A stretch of DNA of 38,960 nt from an uncultured Blautia sp. (GTDB taxonomy: Bacteria > Bacillota > Clostridia > Lachnospirales > Lachnospiraceae): positions 1 to 38,960 of the forward strand of contig NZ_CAKROJ010000017.1 in the NCBI RefSeq assembly GCF_934372025.1, given 5' to 3'. The position numbers and the translations under genes were made by a program. The notes under the pieces were generated by a model. It saw nothing but the letters and a program-made list of their open reading frames with translations. It was not told the origin of the DNA and searched no databases. This document shows positions 7,801 through 16,108 of this stretch, in pieces. Position 1 is the stretch's first letter. The number at the start of each line of letters is the position of its first letter.

Positions 7801-9204
7801 TTATTCGTAAATTCCATTTACAGTAACATCAAATACTGCTTCTTTTCCTGCAAGATCTTCTGCGCTGTAATCATCTGGGAAGGTAACCGTTACTTTTACT
7901 TCATCTCCTGGATGTGCGCCAATCAGCTGCTCTTCAAAATTATCAATGTATGAACCGGAACCAATTACAAGATCTGTTCCCTGTCCATCTGTACTTCCGC
8001 CGTCAAATGCAACATCATCAATTTTTCCTACATAATCAATGTTAACTTTATCTCCGTCCTTAACTTCAAGAGAAGAGTCTGTGTTATAGGACGCTGCTTC
8101 TGTTACTTCTGGTGTCTCTGTTGCTTCTTCTGTCACTTCCGGTGTGGCAGTTGCAATTGAGAATTTATGGTTATCTGTAACCTTCAGAGTCTTAAGAACC
8201 TTATTTTCAACCTTGACGTCTGCATCATCAAGCCACTTCTCTGTAGTCTCTTTATAAAGATTGCTCTCTCTTGTGGAAATGATGGACTCTTTCTTGGTTT
8301 CTGTAGCTTCTTCATCATTTACCTTATCCAGACGAACTACATAGTAAGCTGAATCTGTTTCAATAACATCCGGTCCGATCTCGCCATCTTTCAGAGTTCT
8401 GAGAACTTTCATGACTTCATCCGGATAAGTGCTGGTAGAACTGCTGTCGGAATCTTCATCCTTCTGCGCATCTTCATTAGCAGCAAAAGTGCCGCTTACT
8501 GCAGAATAGGAATCATCTACTGCTTTTGCGATCTCATTGAAATCTCCGTCAGCGCCTGCTGCATTCAGATCATCCAGTATCTTCTGTGCATCTTCTTTTT
8601 TCTGTTTGACTTCATCATCACTTAAATCTGCTGTACTGATGCTTACATAGGTAAAAGAAGACTGCTGAGCTTCTTCATCAGATACATTTTTGTCTACATC
8701 TGCGATGATCGGATCATGCATTCTGCTCTTGTATGTCTGAAGCTCCAGATAAGTCTTGACCTGATCTTCACTTACTGCAAGCTCCTGAATAGTATCTTCA
8801 CTGTTTGCTTCCATAAATGCTGCTGCAGCTTCTGCGATTTTCTGCTCATCGTCATCTGTTATTTCTACCTTGTAATCAGCAGCCTTTTCTTTCATGATAT
8901 ACATAAGCTCGATATCTTTGAGAGACTGCTCCACAGCCTGCTCTCCATAGGTCTTACCATCTTCTGCATCCATACTCCAGATAGAATAATCCTGTCCGCC
9001 CATAAAGCTCTTGTACATAGCTTCTGTCTGTGCCTGTCCTTCTCTGACAGAAAGGCTTACAAGTCCAAGCGGAATTTCTGTTCCGTCTACTGTTGCTACA
9101 GTCTTAGTTCCATCTAATTTCTTCTCTCCACAGCCTGTGAGCATTCCCACTGCCATTACGCCTGTAAGAGCTGCAACAGCTGTTCTTTTTGTCATTGTTT
9201 TCAT
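7801..9204 (-). CDS. SurA/PrsA-like lipoprotein foldase with a C-terminal FKBP domain
   Basis: A 467-residue predicted lipoprotein. The signal peptide ends in lipobox LTGC, so it should be anchored on the outer face of the membrane. Residues ~30-170 resemble the SurA/PrsA N-terminal chaperone domain. The middle (~175-330) looks like a degenerate parvulin region. A Thr/Glu/Pro linker with an imperfect repeat (PEVTE twice) leads to an FKBP peptidyl-prolyl isomerase domain in the last ~100 residues, with VKVTVTFPDDYSAEDLAGKE near its end. This last domain resembles the FKBP of trigger factor. I chose ATG 9204 because GGAGG lies 5 bp upstream, whereas ATG 9216 would overlap that site. It has its own promoter at 9245-9273. 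Confidence 0.82.
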   Translation of the reverse strand: MKTMTKRTAVAALTGVMAVGMLTGCGEKKLDGTKTVATVDGTEIPLGLVSLSVREGQAQTEAMYKSFMGGQDYSIWSMDAEDGKTYGEQAVEQSLKDIELMYIMKEKAADYKVEITDDDEQKIAEAAAAFMEANSEDTIQELAVSEDQVKTYLELQTYKSRMHDPIIADVDKNVSDEEAQQSSFTYVSISTADLSDDEVKQKKEDAQKILDDLNAAGADGDFNEIAKAVDDSYSAVSGTFAANEDAQKDEDSDSSSTSTYPDEVMKVLRTLKDGEIGPDVIETDSAYYVVRLDKVNDEEATETKKESIISTRESNLYKETTEKWLDDADVKVENKVLKTLKVTDNHKFSIATATPEVTEEATETPEVTEAASYNTDSSLEVKDGDKVNIDYVGKIDDVAFDGGSTDGQGTDLVIGSGSYIDNFEEQLIGAHPGDEVKVTVTFPDDYSAEDLAGKEAVFDVTVNGIYE

Positions 9205-9244
9205 CTCTTCCTCCATTGCTTCACAATTCTAGCATATTAATAAG

Positions 9245-9273
9245 AGTATAAACTTTTTTCTCTTTAAGAGCAA
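9245..9273 (-). promoter_or_regulatory. Sigma-A-type promoter for the parvulin-FKBP lipoprotein gene
   Basis: On the minus strand TTGCTC (9273-9268), a 17-bp spacer and TATACT (9250-9245). The gap to mfd (9205-9345) therefore holds an independent promoter, although read-through from mfd remains possible because I see no terminator. Confidence 0.6.
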
Positions 9274-9345
9274 GGAGAATCATAAAAATAGCCGATTTTC
9301 ACGGATATTTCACAGATTCCCCTCTTACCTTGAGCATCTGATATT

Positions 9346-12300
9346 TTATTCTTCCACCAGCATTTCCAATTCTGCCAGAAAGTCTGTAAGGGCAGATAAT
9401 GTATTCCCTACTCCCTCCGGAGTAAAAATAAATTTTGGCTCCTGCTCATTTTTAAACTGGAGACCTCTTCTGTATTTCTGCAGCAGTGCAGGAATTCCTG
9501 CCGGGTTCAGTTTTGCCCGCTCATATAATGTGATCTTCATATCCTTACCGATCTGCTTGATCTCCACAACATAACAGCGATGTGCCTGTGCCTTCATTCT
9601 GGCAATTGAAAGAAGATTGAGCACTGCCTTTGGCATTTCTCCAAAACGATCCAGAAGTTCTTCCAGCATATCATCATAATCCTGCTGCGTCTCAATCCCC
9701 GCAATTCTCTTGTAAATATCCAGCTTCTGATATTCATTACTGATATAGGTATCCGGTATAAATGCATCCATATTCAGGTCGATCGTTGTTTCAAAGTCTT
9801 CCATCGTGTGGATTCCTTTTGCTTCCTTAACTGCCTCACTGAGCATCTTACAGTACAGATCATAACCCACTGCGTTCATATGACCATGCTGCTCTGCGCC
9901 AAGAAGATTGCCTGCTCCACGAAGTTCCAGATCGCGCATGGCAATCTTAAATCCGCTTCCCAGATCTGTATATTCACGAATCGCAGAAAGACGCTTCTCT
10001 GCGGTTTCTTTGAGCATTGTGTTTCTGCGGTACATCAGAAATGCATATGCCGTACGGTTAGATCGACCGATTCTTCCTCTCAGCTGATAAAGCTGCGAAA
10101 GTCCATAGCGATCTGAATCGTGAATAATCATCGTATTTACATTTGAGATATCCAATCCGGTCTCAATGATCGTGGTAGAAACAAGTACATCAATATCTCC
10201 ATTGATAAATGCATACATAACTGCTTCCAGCTCACGTTCACTCATCTGTCCATGCGCAAAATCAACTCGTGCATCCGGCAAAAGCTTCGCGATCCTTGCT
10301 GCCACATCTGCAATATCATTAACACGATTATAAACATAGTAAACCTGTCCACCTCTTCGAAGCTCACGGTTGATAGCTTCTCTTACCGTTTCCTCATCGT
10401 ATTCCATAACATAAGTCTGAATCGGAACACGATCCATCGGAGGTTCTTCCAGCACACTCATGTCACGAATCCCGATCATACTCATATGAAGAGTTCTCGG
10501 AATTGGTGTCGCTGTCAATGTCAGTACATCAATATCCTTTTTCAGCTGTTTGATCTTTTCTTTATGAACAACACCAAACCGCTGTTCTTCATCAATAATA
10601 AGCAGGCCCAGATTCTTATATTCCACATCCTTTGACAGCACTCTGTGAGTGCCTACTATGATATCCACCTGACCTTTTTTCAGATCGGTGATTGTCTTTT
10701 TCTGCTGTGCTGCTGTCCGGAAACGACAAAGCAGATCCACTCTTACCGGAAACTCCTTCATTCGCTGTATAAACGTATTATAAACCTGCTGTGCAAGAAT
10801 CGTCGTCGGCACCAGGTAAACAACCTGACGACTCTCCTGAACTGCCTTAAAAGCAGCTCGAAGGGCAACCTCAGTTTTACCATATCCAACATCTCCACAC
10901 ACAAGACGATCCATGATCTTGGTGCTTTCCATGTCTTTCTTGGTATCTTCGATCGCGGCCAGCTGATCTTCCGTCTCCTCATATGGAAACATCTCTTCAA
11001 ATTCCCTCTGCCATACAGTATCCGGCCCACATACATAGCCTTCTTTTTCCTGACGTACTGCGTAAAGCTCTACCAATTCCCGTGCAATGTTCTGTACAGC
11101 TCCGCGGACTTTTGATTTTGTCTTTTTCCACTCCTGCCCACCAAGACGATTCAGTTTCGGTGGTTTTGCAGTCTCTGCTCCGGAGTATTTCTGCAGAGCA
11201 TCCAGCTGAGTTGCAAGAATATACAGATTACTGCCATTACGATACTCAATCTTGATATAATCCTTGGCAACTTTATCTACAGCTACTTTCTCAATTCCTT
11301 TGTAAATACCAAGACCATGTTTTTCATGAACAACATAATCTCCAATGGAAAGCTCCGAAAAATCCTGGATTCTTCTTCCGTTATATTCTTTTTTCTTTTT
11401 ACGTTTTTTCTGCTCTTTGCCAAAGATATCTGTTTCTGTAATAACTGCAAACTTGACCAGAGGATATTCAAATCCCTTACGCGCATGTCCATATGCTACC
11501 ATGATCTCTCCGGCCTGCAGAATACGATCCGAATTCTGCCCATAGAACGCATTTAATCCCTGTTCCTGCAGATCCTTTGCAAGTCGCTCTGCACGGGTTC
11601 TGGAGCCTGACAGAACCACGATCTGATAGCCTTCTTTTTTGTACTGTTTCAGATCTTTCACCAGAAGTTCAAAACTACTCTGATAGGAACTCATAGACTT
11701 CACAGTGATATTAAACTGTTCTGAAATCTTCCAGCTCGATTTTTTCGGATCCAGCAAAGACATTGCTACACAGTTTCTGTTATTAAGCTTATGGCACAGT
11801 TCTTCCCACGTACACATCCAGTCCCCGGAAAGTACAGTTTCGCCTTTTTCTTTTCGGTTCTGACAGCTTAACTGAAATTCCTCCTGCACAGCCTTTGCAT
11901 TTTCTTCCAGATGATTCAGTTCATCCAGAAAGATCAATGTCTCCTTCTCTTCAAAATAGTCCAGGAAAGAAACACCGTTCTTTTCCATCAGCTGCTCGGC
12001 TGCCGGATAAATCGTAATATCATCCAGATTTTCCAGCGAACGCTGGCTCTGCGCATCAAAGCTTCGAATCGAATCAATCTCATCTCCCCAGAGCTCAATT
12101 CGCCAGGGATTTTCTTCTGTCAGAGAATAAATATCAATAATTCCACCCCGGATAGAAAACTGCCCCGGCATTTCCACCTGACCGACGCGCTCATATCCCA
12201 TATGCACAAGAGCGGCCGTCAGTTTATCCATATCAAGAGTACTGTCATTTCTGAAGTGAATCAACTGTTTTTCTATTTTTTCAAGAGGGACAAGATAATC

Positions 12301-12672
12301 CATACATCCATCAATGCTGGTAACAACTGTGATCTCAGCCTGTCTCTCCAGAATTGCCCGGATTACCTGCATTCTCTGACGAATCAGAAGATTTCCGTGA
12401 ATATCAGCCTGAAAGAAAAGAAGATCCTTGGCCGGATAATAATAAACCTGTTTATCATAAAAACGATAATCTTCATATATCTCTTTCGCAGATTTTTCAT
12501 CTGCTGTAATTATCAGATGACATGGAAAAAGCCCGGAAAGCCCATACATAAGATGAGCTTTCTGGGACTCCATACAACCACTGATCTCCAGAATTCCACG
12601 ATTCTTTTTTGCCTGTTTCTGTATTTCTTCCATCTCTGCAAGGCTCTGCAGAGGCTGCAAAAATGTATTCAT
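9346..12672 (-). CDS. mfd: Transcription-repair coupling factor Mfd
   Basis: A 1108-residue DNA translocase that removes stalled RNA polymerase at lesions and recruits UvrA. In order: UvrB-homology N-terminal region, CarD-like RNA polymerase interaction domain (SIGDYVVHEKHGLGIYKGIE), and RecG-like helicase domains. These carry Walker A GDVGYGKTEVAL, the DEEQ box (LLIIDEEQRFGVVHK) and motif VI with the translocation motif (LRGRIGRSNRTAYAFL). The TRCF C-terminal domain closes the protein. Length is normal for the family (about 1100-1180). Its ATG overlaps the pth stop by 4 bp (ATGA) with SD GGAGA, so the two are translationally coupled. Confidence 0.97.
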   Translation of the reverse strand: MNTFLQPLQSLAEMEEIQKQAKKNRGILEISGCMESQKAHLMYGLSGLFPCHLIITADEKSAKEIYEDYRFYDKQVYYYPAKDLLFFQADIHGNLLIRQRMQVIRAILERQAEITVVTSIDGCMDYLVPLEKIEKQLIHFRNDSTLDMDKLTAALVHMGYERVGQVEMPGQFSIRGGIIDIYSLTEENPWRIELWGDEIDSIRSFDAQSQRSLENLDDITIYPAAEQLMEKNGVSFLDYFEEKETLIFLDELNHLEENAKAVQEEFQLSCQNRKEKGETVLSGDWMCTWEELCHKLNNRNCVAMSLLDPKKSSWKISEQFNITVKSMSSYQSSFELLVKDLKQYKKEGYQIVVLSGSRTRAERLAKDLQEQGLNAFYGQNSDRILQAGEIMVAYGHARKGFEYPLVKFAVITETDIFGKEQKKRKKKKEYNGRRIQDFSELSIGDYVVHEKHGLGIYKGIEKVAVDKVAKDYIKIEYRNGSNLYILATQLDALQKYSGAETAKPPKLNRLGGQEWKKTKSKVRGAVQNIARELVELYAVRQEKEGYVCGPDTVWQREFEEMFPYEETEDQLAAIEDTKKDMESTKIMDRLVCGDVGYGKTEVALRAAFKAVQESRQVVYLVPTTILAQQVYNTFIQRMKEFPVRVDLLCRFRTAAQQKKTITDLKKGQVDIIVGTHRVLSKDVEYKNLGLLIIDEEQRFGVVHKEKIKQLKKDIDVLTLTATPIPRTLHMSMIGIRDMSVLEEPPMDRVPIQTYVMEYDEETVREAINRELRRGGQVYYVYNRVNDIADVAARIAKLLPDARVDFAHGQMSERELEAVMYAFINGDIDVLVSTTIIETGLDISNVNTMIIHDSDRYGLSQLYQLRGRIGRSNRTAYAFLMYRRNTMLKETAEKRLSAIREYTDLGSGFKIAMRDLELRGAGNLLGAEQHGHMNAVGYDLYCKMLSEAVKEAKGIHTMEDFETTIDLNMDAFIPDTYISNEYQKLDIYKRIAGIETQQDYDDMLEELLDRFGEMPKAVLNLLSIARMKAQAHRCYVVEIKQIGKDMKITLYERAKLNPAGIPALLQKYRRGLQFKNEQEPKFIFTPEGVGNTLSALTDFLAELEMLVEE

Positions 12673-13256
12673 ACATTCTCCGCTTTCTTTTTACTGACAT
12701 TAAACTTGTTCATAGCTGCATCCACACTGTCAGCCAGAATCATCTCTACAGCTTCACAGGCTCTGTCCTGCGCGTCTTCCACCAGCTGACGGTCATCCCT
12801 GTCAAATCTTCCAAGAACATAATCTGCCAGATCCCAGTCCTTCGGTTTTGCGCCTACTCCAACACGGACACGCATAAAATTCTGTGTTCCCAGCTGCTGA
12901 ATGATACTTTTGATTCCGTTGTGTCCGCCGGCACTGCCTTTCTTGCGTACACGAAGCTGTCCCGGCTCTGTATCGATATCATCATAAATAACGATCAATT
13001 CTGTTTCCGGATCAATTTTGAAATAATTTGCCATGTCCCGGATCGGACCTCCGCTGAGGTTCATATAAGAAAGTGGTTTCATCAGAATGACCGGTTCTCC
13101 TCCGATTCTTCCCTTTCCGTACATAGCATTGAATTTTACACCTGCCTGCGGAACATTAAATTCTTCCACAAGCTTATCTATTACATCAAATCCCATGTTA
13201 TGACGCGTTGCCTCATACTGTTTTCCGGGATTTCCCAAACCTGCGATCAGATACAT
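12669..13256 (-). CDS. pth: Peptidyl-tRNA hydrolase
   Basis: A 195-residue enzyme that releases tRNA from prematurely dropped peptidyl-tRNAs. The N-terminal signature GLGNPGKQYEATRHNMGFD contains Asn10 and the catalytic His19. The second signature is MKPLSYMNLSGG, followed by IYDDIDTEPGQLRVRKKGS and GGHNGIKS. Length is normal. GAGGAA precedes the ATG. It sits 18 bp downstream of a G3E GTPase gene and overlaps mfd by 4 bp. The pth-mfd pairing is common in Firmicutes. Confidence 0.97.
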   Translation of the reverse strand: MYLIAGLGNPGKQYEATRHNMGFDVIDKLVEEFNVPQAGVKFNAMYGKGRIGGEPVILMKPLSYMNLSGGPIRDMANYFKIDPETELIVIYDDIDTEPGQLRVRKKGSAGGHNGIKSIIQQLGTQNFMRVRVGVGAKPKDWDLADYVLGRFDRDDRQLVEDAQDRACEAVEMILADSVDAAMNKFNVSKKKAENV

Positions 13257-13274
13257 GAAAACTTCCTCACTGTT

Positions 13275-14228
13275 TTAATTAAAGTAAACCATTTCATCTT
13301 CCAGTGCGTCACAAGGTTCTACATTCTCAGCATAGAGCACAATGCCCTCTTCACCCTGATATTCACTGCGTCTCTCAATGCCTACTCTGGCAGTAACATC
13401 TACCCACTGTCCCGGTGTAAGCTTTGGTGCATAAGCACTCTTGCATACATAACCAAGGAAGGTAGTATCATCTGCACAGCAGGTCATTGCTGTACGTCCC
13501 GGAACAAAGAATTTGCTTCCCATTCCGCGCGGTTTCATAACTCTTGCCTTAAATCTGACAGTCTTACTGTCATAATTTTCCGGATGATCCATCGCATCTA
13601 CAAACCAGATACCATAATCCTCCGGCAGAATTTCAATTACCGGCGCATCCATGTCGAATGGCATCTCATCCTGGAAAATATCATCAAGCTCGCCTTCTTC
13701 ATCCTCAAAAATAACTTCTGCTCTCTGGTTCGCAACCTTGATTCCACGGCGATATGTCGGAAGCGGATCATCCTGTTTACATCTGTTGAAGATGACCATA
13801 TCTGTATTTTTGATCATGTCCATAAAAATGGACTTCATATTTGCCATATACATCTGGAAGGTACTTCCATCCACACAGGTAATCTGCTGCTCTACGCCCC
13901 ATCCTTTTGGAAGCTGCATTTTTTCAAAATTACTTACGAGCCACATACCATTATATTCTATGATAACACGCTCCGGCTGATGAAGGATATCCATGGCAAC
14001 CAGTCTGTCTGTTGTAAAATCTTCTTCGTTTTCTACAATCTCAACAACTGTATTATTTGCCTCAAGTATCGCCGGATCATATTCCTCCTCTCCCTCTTCG
14101 CAGAGGATCAGAAGTGTTTTACCATCCGTATGGAAATACTCCTGCTGAATGGTAAAATTCAGGAAAGAAGTCTTCCCACTTTCCAGAAAACCGGTCATTA
14201 AATAAATCGGTACTTTAATCTCATCCAT
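13275..14228 (-). CDS. G3E/CobW-like GTPase fused to a YcgQ/TIGR03943-like C-terminal domain
   Basis: A 317-residue protein. The N-terminal half is a diverged G3E GTPase with Walker A GFLESGKTS (residues 13-21) and a possible NKxD equivalent in VIFNRCKQD. The CxCC metal-transfer motif of classical COG0523 proteins is absent. The C-terminal ~110 residues, with RTAMTCCADD and later GQWVDVTARV, resemble the OB-like C-terminal domain of YcgQ/TIGR03943 proteins, which usually occur beside COG0523 GTPases as separate proteins. It is therefore probably a metal- or cofactor-handling factor. The family call for this domain is from pattern memory. It follows the His-rich G3E gene by 21 bp, with SD GAGGAGA. 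Confidence 0.75.
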   Translation of the reverse strand: MDEIKVPIYLMTGFLESGKTSFLNFTIQQEYFHTDGKTLLILCEEGEEEYDPAILEANNTVVEIVENEEDFTTDRLVAMDILHQPERVIIEYNGMWLVSNFEKMQLPKGWGVEQQITCVDGSTFQMYMANMKSIFMDMIKNTDMVIFNRCKQDDPLPTYRRGIKVANQRAEVIFEDEEGELDDIFQDEMPFDMDAPVIEILPEDYGIWFVDAMDHPENYDSKTVRFKARVMKPRGMGSKFFVPGRTAMTCCADDTTFLGYVCKSAYAPKLTPGQWVDVTARVGIERRSEYQGEEGIVLYAENVEPCDALEDEMVYFN

Positions 14229-14249
14229 TATCTATGTTCTCCTCTATGA

Positions 14250-15461
14250 TTACAGGCCAAAAAGCTCAGCCAGTTTGTCTTCTTTCAGTTTGGAACCGAT
14301 CACACAGAGACGGCCTGTATATTCAGGTGCTCCTTCACGGATCTCTGTTTCCTCCGGAACCATATCAAAGTAGATCCATGTTCCGTTTTCTGCCGGCAGC
14401 ATACCTTTTGCACGAAGAATGATTCCATATTCATCAGATGCAGAAAGGGCTTCAAGCATCTTCTCAAGGTTTTCTTTTGTATATTTTTTGATTGTCTCAC
14501 GACCCCAGCTTGCAAATACCTCATCTGCATGATGGTGATGATGTTCATGGCCGCATCCACATTCATGGTCGTGGTCGTGATGATGTTCATGTTCATGGTC
14601 ATGACCGCATCCGCATTCATGGTCGTGATCGTGATGATGATGCTCATGATCGTGATCATGGCCGCATCCGCATTCATGGTCATGGTCGTGATGATGGTGC
14701 TCATGCTCATGGTCGTGATCATGGCCGCATCCGCATTCATGGTCATGATCGTGATGATGGTGCTCATGATCGTGGTCGTGATGATGATGTTCACCATGTT
14801 CATGTACATGTCCACATTCCGGGCATACTTCTTCTTCCATCATTTCCTGTTCAAGAGATACCGGATTCTCCATAACTTCAAGAAGCTTCTTTCCATCCAG
14901 ATTTTCGATCGGAGTCGTGATGATTGCTGCTTTTTTATTGATCTCTCGCAGAAGCTCCAGAGATGCCTGAGCTTTTGCTTCGTCAACAATATCTGTACGG
15001 CTCATGATGATCGCACCTGCATACTCAACCTGATTGTTGAAGAACTCACCAAAGTTTCTCATATACATTTTGCATTTCTTGGCATCTACAACAGTTGTAT
15101 AACTGTTCAGAACAAGACCTGTCTCTTCTTCAACGCCCTGTACAGCTTTGATAACATCTGACAATTTACCAACACCTGATGGCTCGATCAGGATTCTGTC
15201 CGGATGATATTTGCTGATCACTTCTTTCAGAGATGCGCCAAAGTCACCAACCAGCGAACAGCAGATACATCCTGAATTCATCTCACGAATCTGGATTCCG
15301 GCTTCTTTCAGGAAACCACCATCAATACCAATCTCACCAAATTCATTTTCAATCAGAACGACCTGCTCACCCTGAAAAGCATCTTTCAGAAGTTTTTTGA
15401 TCAGTGTTGTTTTACCGGCTCCAAGAAAACCGGAGATAATATCAATTTTAGTTTTTTCCAT
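14250..15461 (-). CDS. CobW/COG0523 G3E GTPase with a His-rich metal-binding insertion
   Basis: A 403-residue predicted metallochaperone. Walker A GFLGAGKTTL (residues 11-20), the CxCC metal-transfer motif GCICCS (Cys65, Cys67, Cys68), the G3E element IEPSG (93-96) and an SRTD in place of NKxD all mark a COG0523 GTPase. Residues 213-311 are an insertion with CPEC followed by four HDHDHECGCGH-type repeats, about 48 histidines by hand count. The C-terminal ~90 residues form the CobW_C domain. Likely substrate is Zn(II), possibly Ni or Co; the sequence cannot decide. I chose ATG 15461 (GAGAGGAAA upstream) over ATG 15494. I looked for a Zur-like palindrome upstream and saw none. Confidence 0.88.
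   Translation of the reverse strand: MEKTKIDIISGFLGAGKTTLIKKLLKDAFQGEQVVLIENEFGEIGIDGGFLKEAGIQIREMNSGCICCSLVGDFGASLKEVISKYHPDRILIEPSGVGKLSDVIKAVQGVEEETGLVLNSYTTVVDAKKCKMYMRNFGEFFNNQVEYAGAIIMSRTDIVDEAKAQASLELLREINKKAAIITTPIENLDGKKLLEVMENPVSLEQEMMEEEVCPECGHVHEHGEHHHHDHDHEHHHHDHDHECGCGHDHDHEHEHHHHDHDHECGCGHDHDHEHHHHDHDHECGCGHDHEHEHHHDHDHECGCGHEHHHHHADEVFASWGRETIKKYTKENLEKMLEALSASDEYGIILRAKGMLPAENGTWIYFDMVPEETEIREGAPEYTGRLCVIGSKLKEDKLAELFGL
14529..14825 (-). repeat. In-frame His/Asp/Cys tandem repeats in the G3E GTPase gene
   Basis: The DNA encoding residues 213-311 consists of imperfect direct repeats built around CGCG cores at residues 243, 264, 283 and 301, giving periods of about 63, 57 and 54 bp. 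The unequal periods differ by whole codons, as expected from slippage or recombination that keeps the frame. Confidence 0.85.
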
Positions 15462-15557
15462 AATTGCATTTCCTCTCTTTCTGCTCACAGGCAAAATAAG
15501 TTTTCAAAATACTCTTTATATTATTTGTTTTATTACACTAACTTATAACGCAATTTG

Positions 15558-15585
15558 ACCAGGAGGCACAAAGATACCCCCTGGT
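15558..15585. repeat. Short inverted repeat (9-bp arms, one mismatch)
   Basis: ACCAGGAGG (15558-15566) and CCCCCTGGT (15577-15585) form a stem in the gap 15462-15687. No U-run follows on either strand, so it is not a convincing terminator. Role unknown. Confidence 0.4.
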
Positions 15586-15640
15586 TATCAATCATTACTG
15601 TATATTTCATTTACAATAACTACGATTCATTTATACAGGT

Positions 15641-15671
15641 AATGGGGACATGAACCAGTCACGCCCCCATT
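15641..15671. repeat. REP-like GGGG/CCCC hairpin
   Basis: AATGGGG (15641-15647) and CCCCATT (15665-15671) enclose a 17-base loop. On the plus strand it is followed by several T, which looks terminator-like, but no plus-strand gene ends here. The small minus-strand gene at 15688 ends just upstream of it. GGGGAC...CCCC hairpins of this kind recur in clostridial genomes as REP-like elements, hence the label. Confidence 0.35.
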
Positions 15672-15687
15672 TTTATGCTCACTAAAA

Positions 15688-15921
15688 TCAGCCGTTGATC
15701 ATGAAGCTGAGAAGTTTATCAATATCTTCTTTCTCATATGCTACGATCTCAAGTTCCGGGATTTCTCCGCCGGAGAAAATGTTTGCAAGAGATACATACT
15801 GGGAAAGTTTGGATTTAAGGTTCAGTCTGTCTCCTTCACCTGTTACTAATTCTACTTTACCTTTGCAGCTGTCTACTACGTCAAAAAATTTGTCGATGTC
15901 TTTAATATTGGATACTTTCAT
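15688..15921 (-). CDS. Small conserved protein of unknown function (77 aa)
   Basis: A 77-residue soluble acidic protein with no signal peptide. It begins MKVSNIKDIDKFFDVVDSC and continues with a GKVELVTGEGDRLNLKSKLS block. From memory, very similar small proteins occur across Lachnospiraceae and are sometimes misleadingly labelled 'polya polymerase'. Nothing in 77 residues supports nucleotidyltransferase activity. AAGGAG lies about 8 bp before the ATG. A good promoter at 16017-16045 gives a leader of about 85-90 bases. It is likely monocistronic, as glgB upstream is separated by 187 bp with that promoter in between. Confidence 0.75.
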   Translation of the reverse strand: MKVSNIKDIDKFFDVVDSCKGKVELVTGEGDRLNLKSKLSQYVSLANIFSGGEIPELEIVAYEKEDIDKLLSFMING

Positions 15922-16016
15922 TTTAAATCTCCTTTCGAATTGTTTATTATTATGTTCAACTTAATGTTACTCAGGTAAATACTGAGCTTGTTAAGTTATT
16001 TCCTTCAGACGCGTTC

Positions 16017-16045
16017 AGTATAACCTATATTTTGTTAAATTGCAA
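16017..16045 (-). promoter_or_regulatory. Sigma-A-type promoter for the 77-aa protein gene
   Basis: On the minus strand TTGCAA (16045-16040), a 17-bp spacer and TATACT (16022-16017). The leader contains a small CTCAG/CTGAG hairpin at about 15970-15986. Confidence 0.6.
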
Positions 16046-16108
16046 CGTTTTTCTTTGTTAATCTTTCATAATTATTACCGCAGTTTTTTGGTAGTTATGC
16101 ACAGTGTA

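Noticed and set aside
12609..14201. A 530-codon open frame on the plus strand
   Set aside because: It runs antisense through mfd, pth and a G3E GTPase gene, which are well supported by family motifs. It has no SD or domain and is rich in residues expected from reverse-complemented Lachnospiraceae codons.
14529..14825. Regular direct repeats that could suggest a CRISPR array
   Set aside because: The repeats are in frame within a GTPase gene, have unequal periods in whole codons and no unique spacers. No cas genes are present.
14492..15161. Plus-strand frames rich in His/Asp/Arg or Met/Val over the His-rich repeat
   Set aside because: They are reverse-complement images of the CAT/GAT-rich repeat coding on the minus strand, with no initiation signals.
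15462..15560. Zur-type operator upstream of the His-rich G3E gene
   Set aside because: The region is AT-rich, but I found no palindrome close to known Firmicute Zur boxes.
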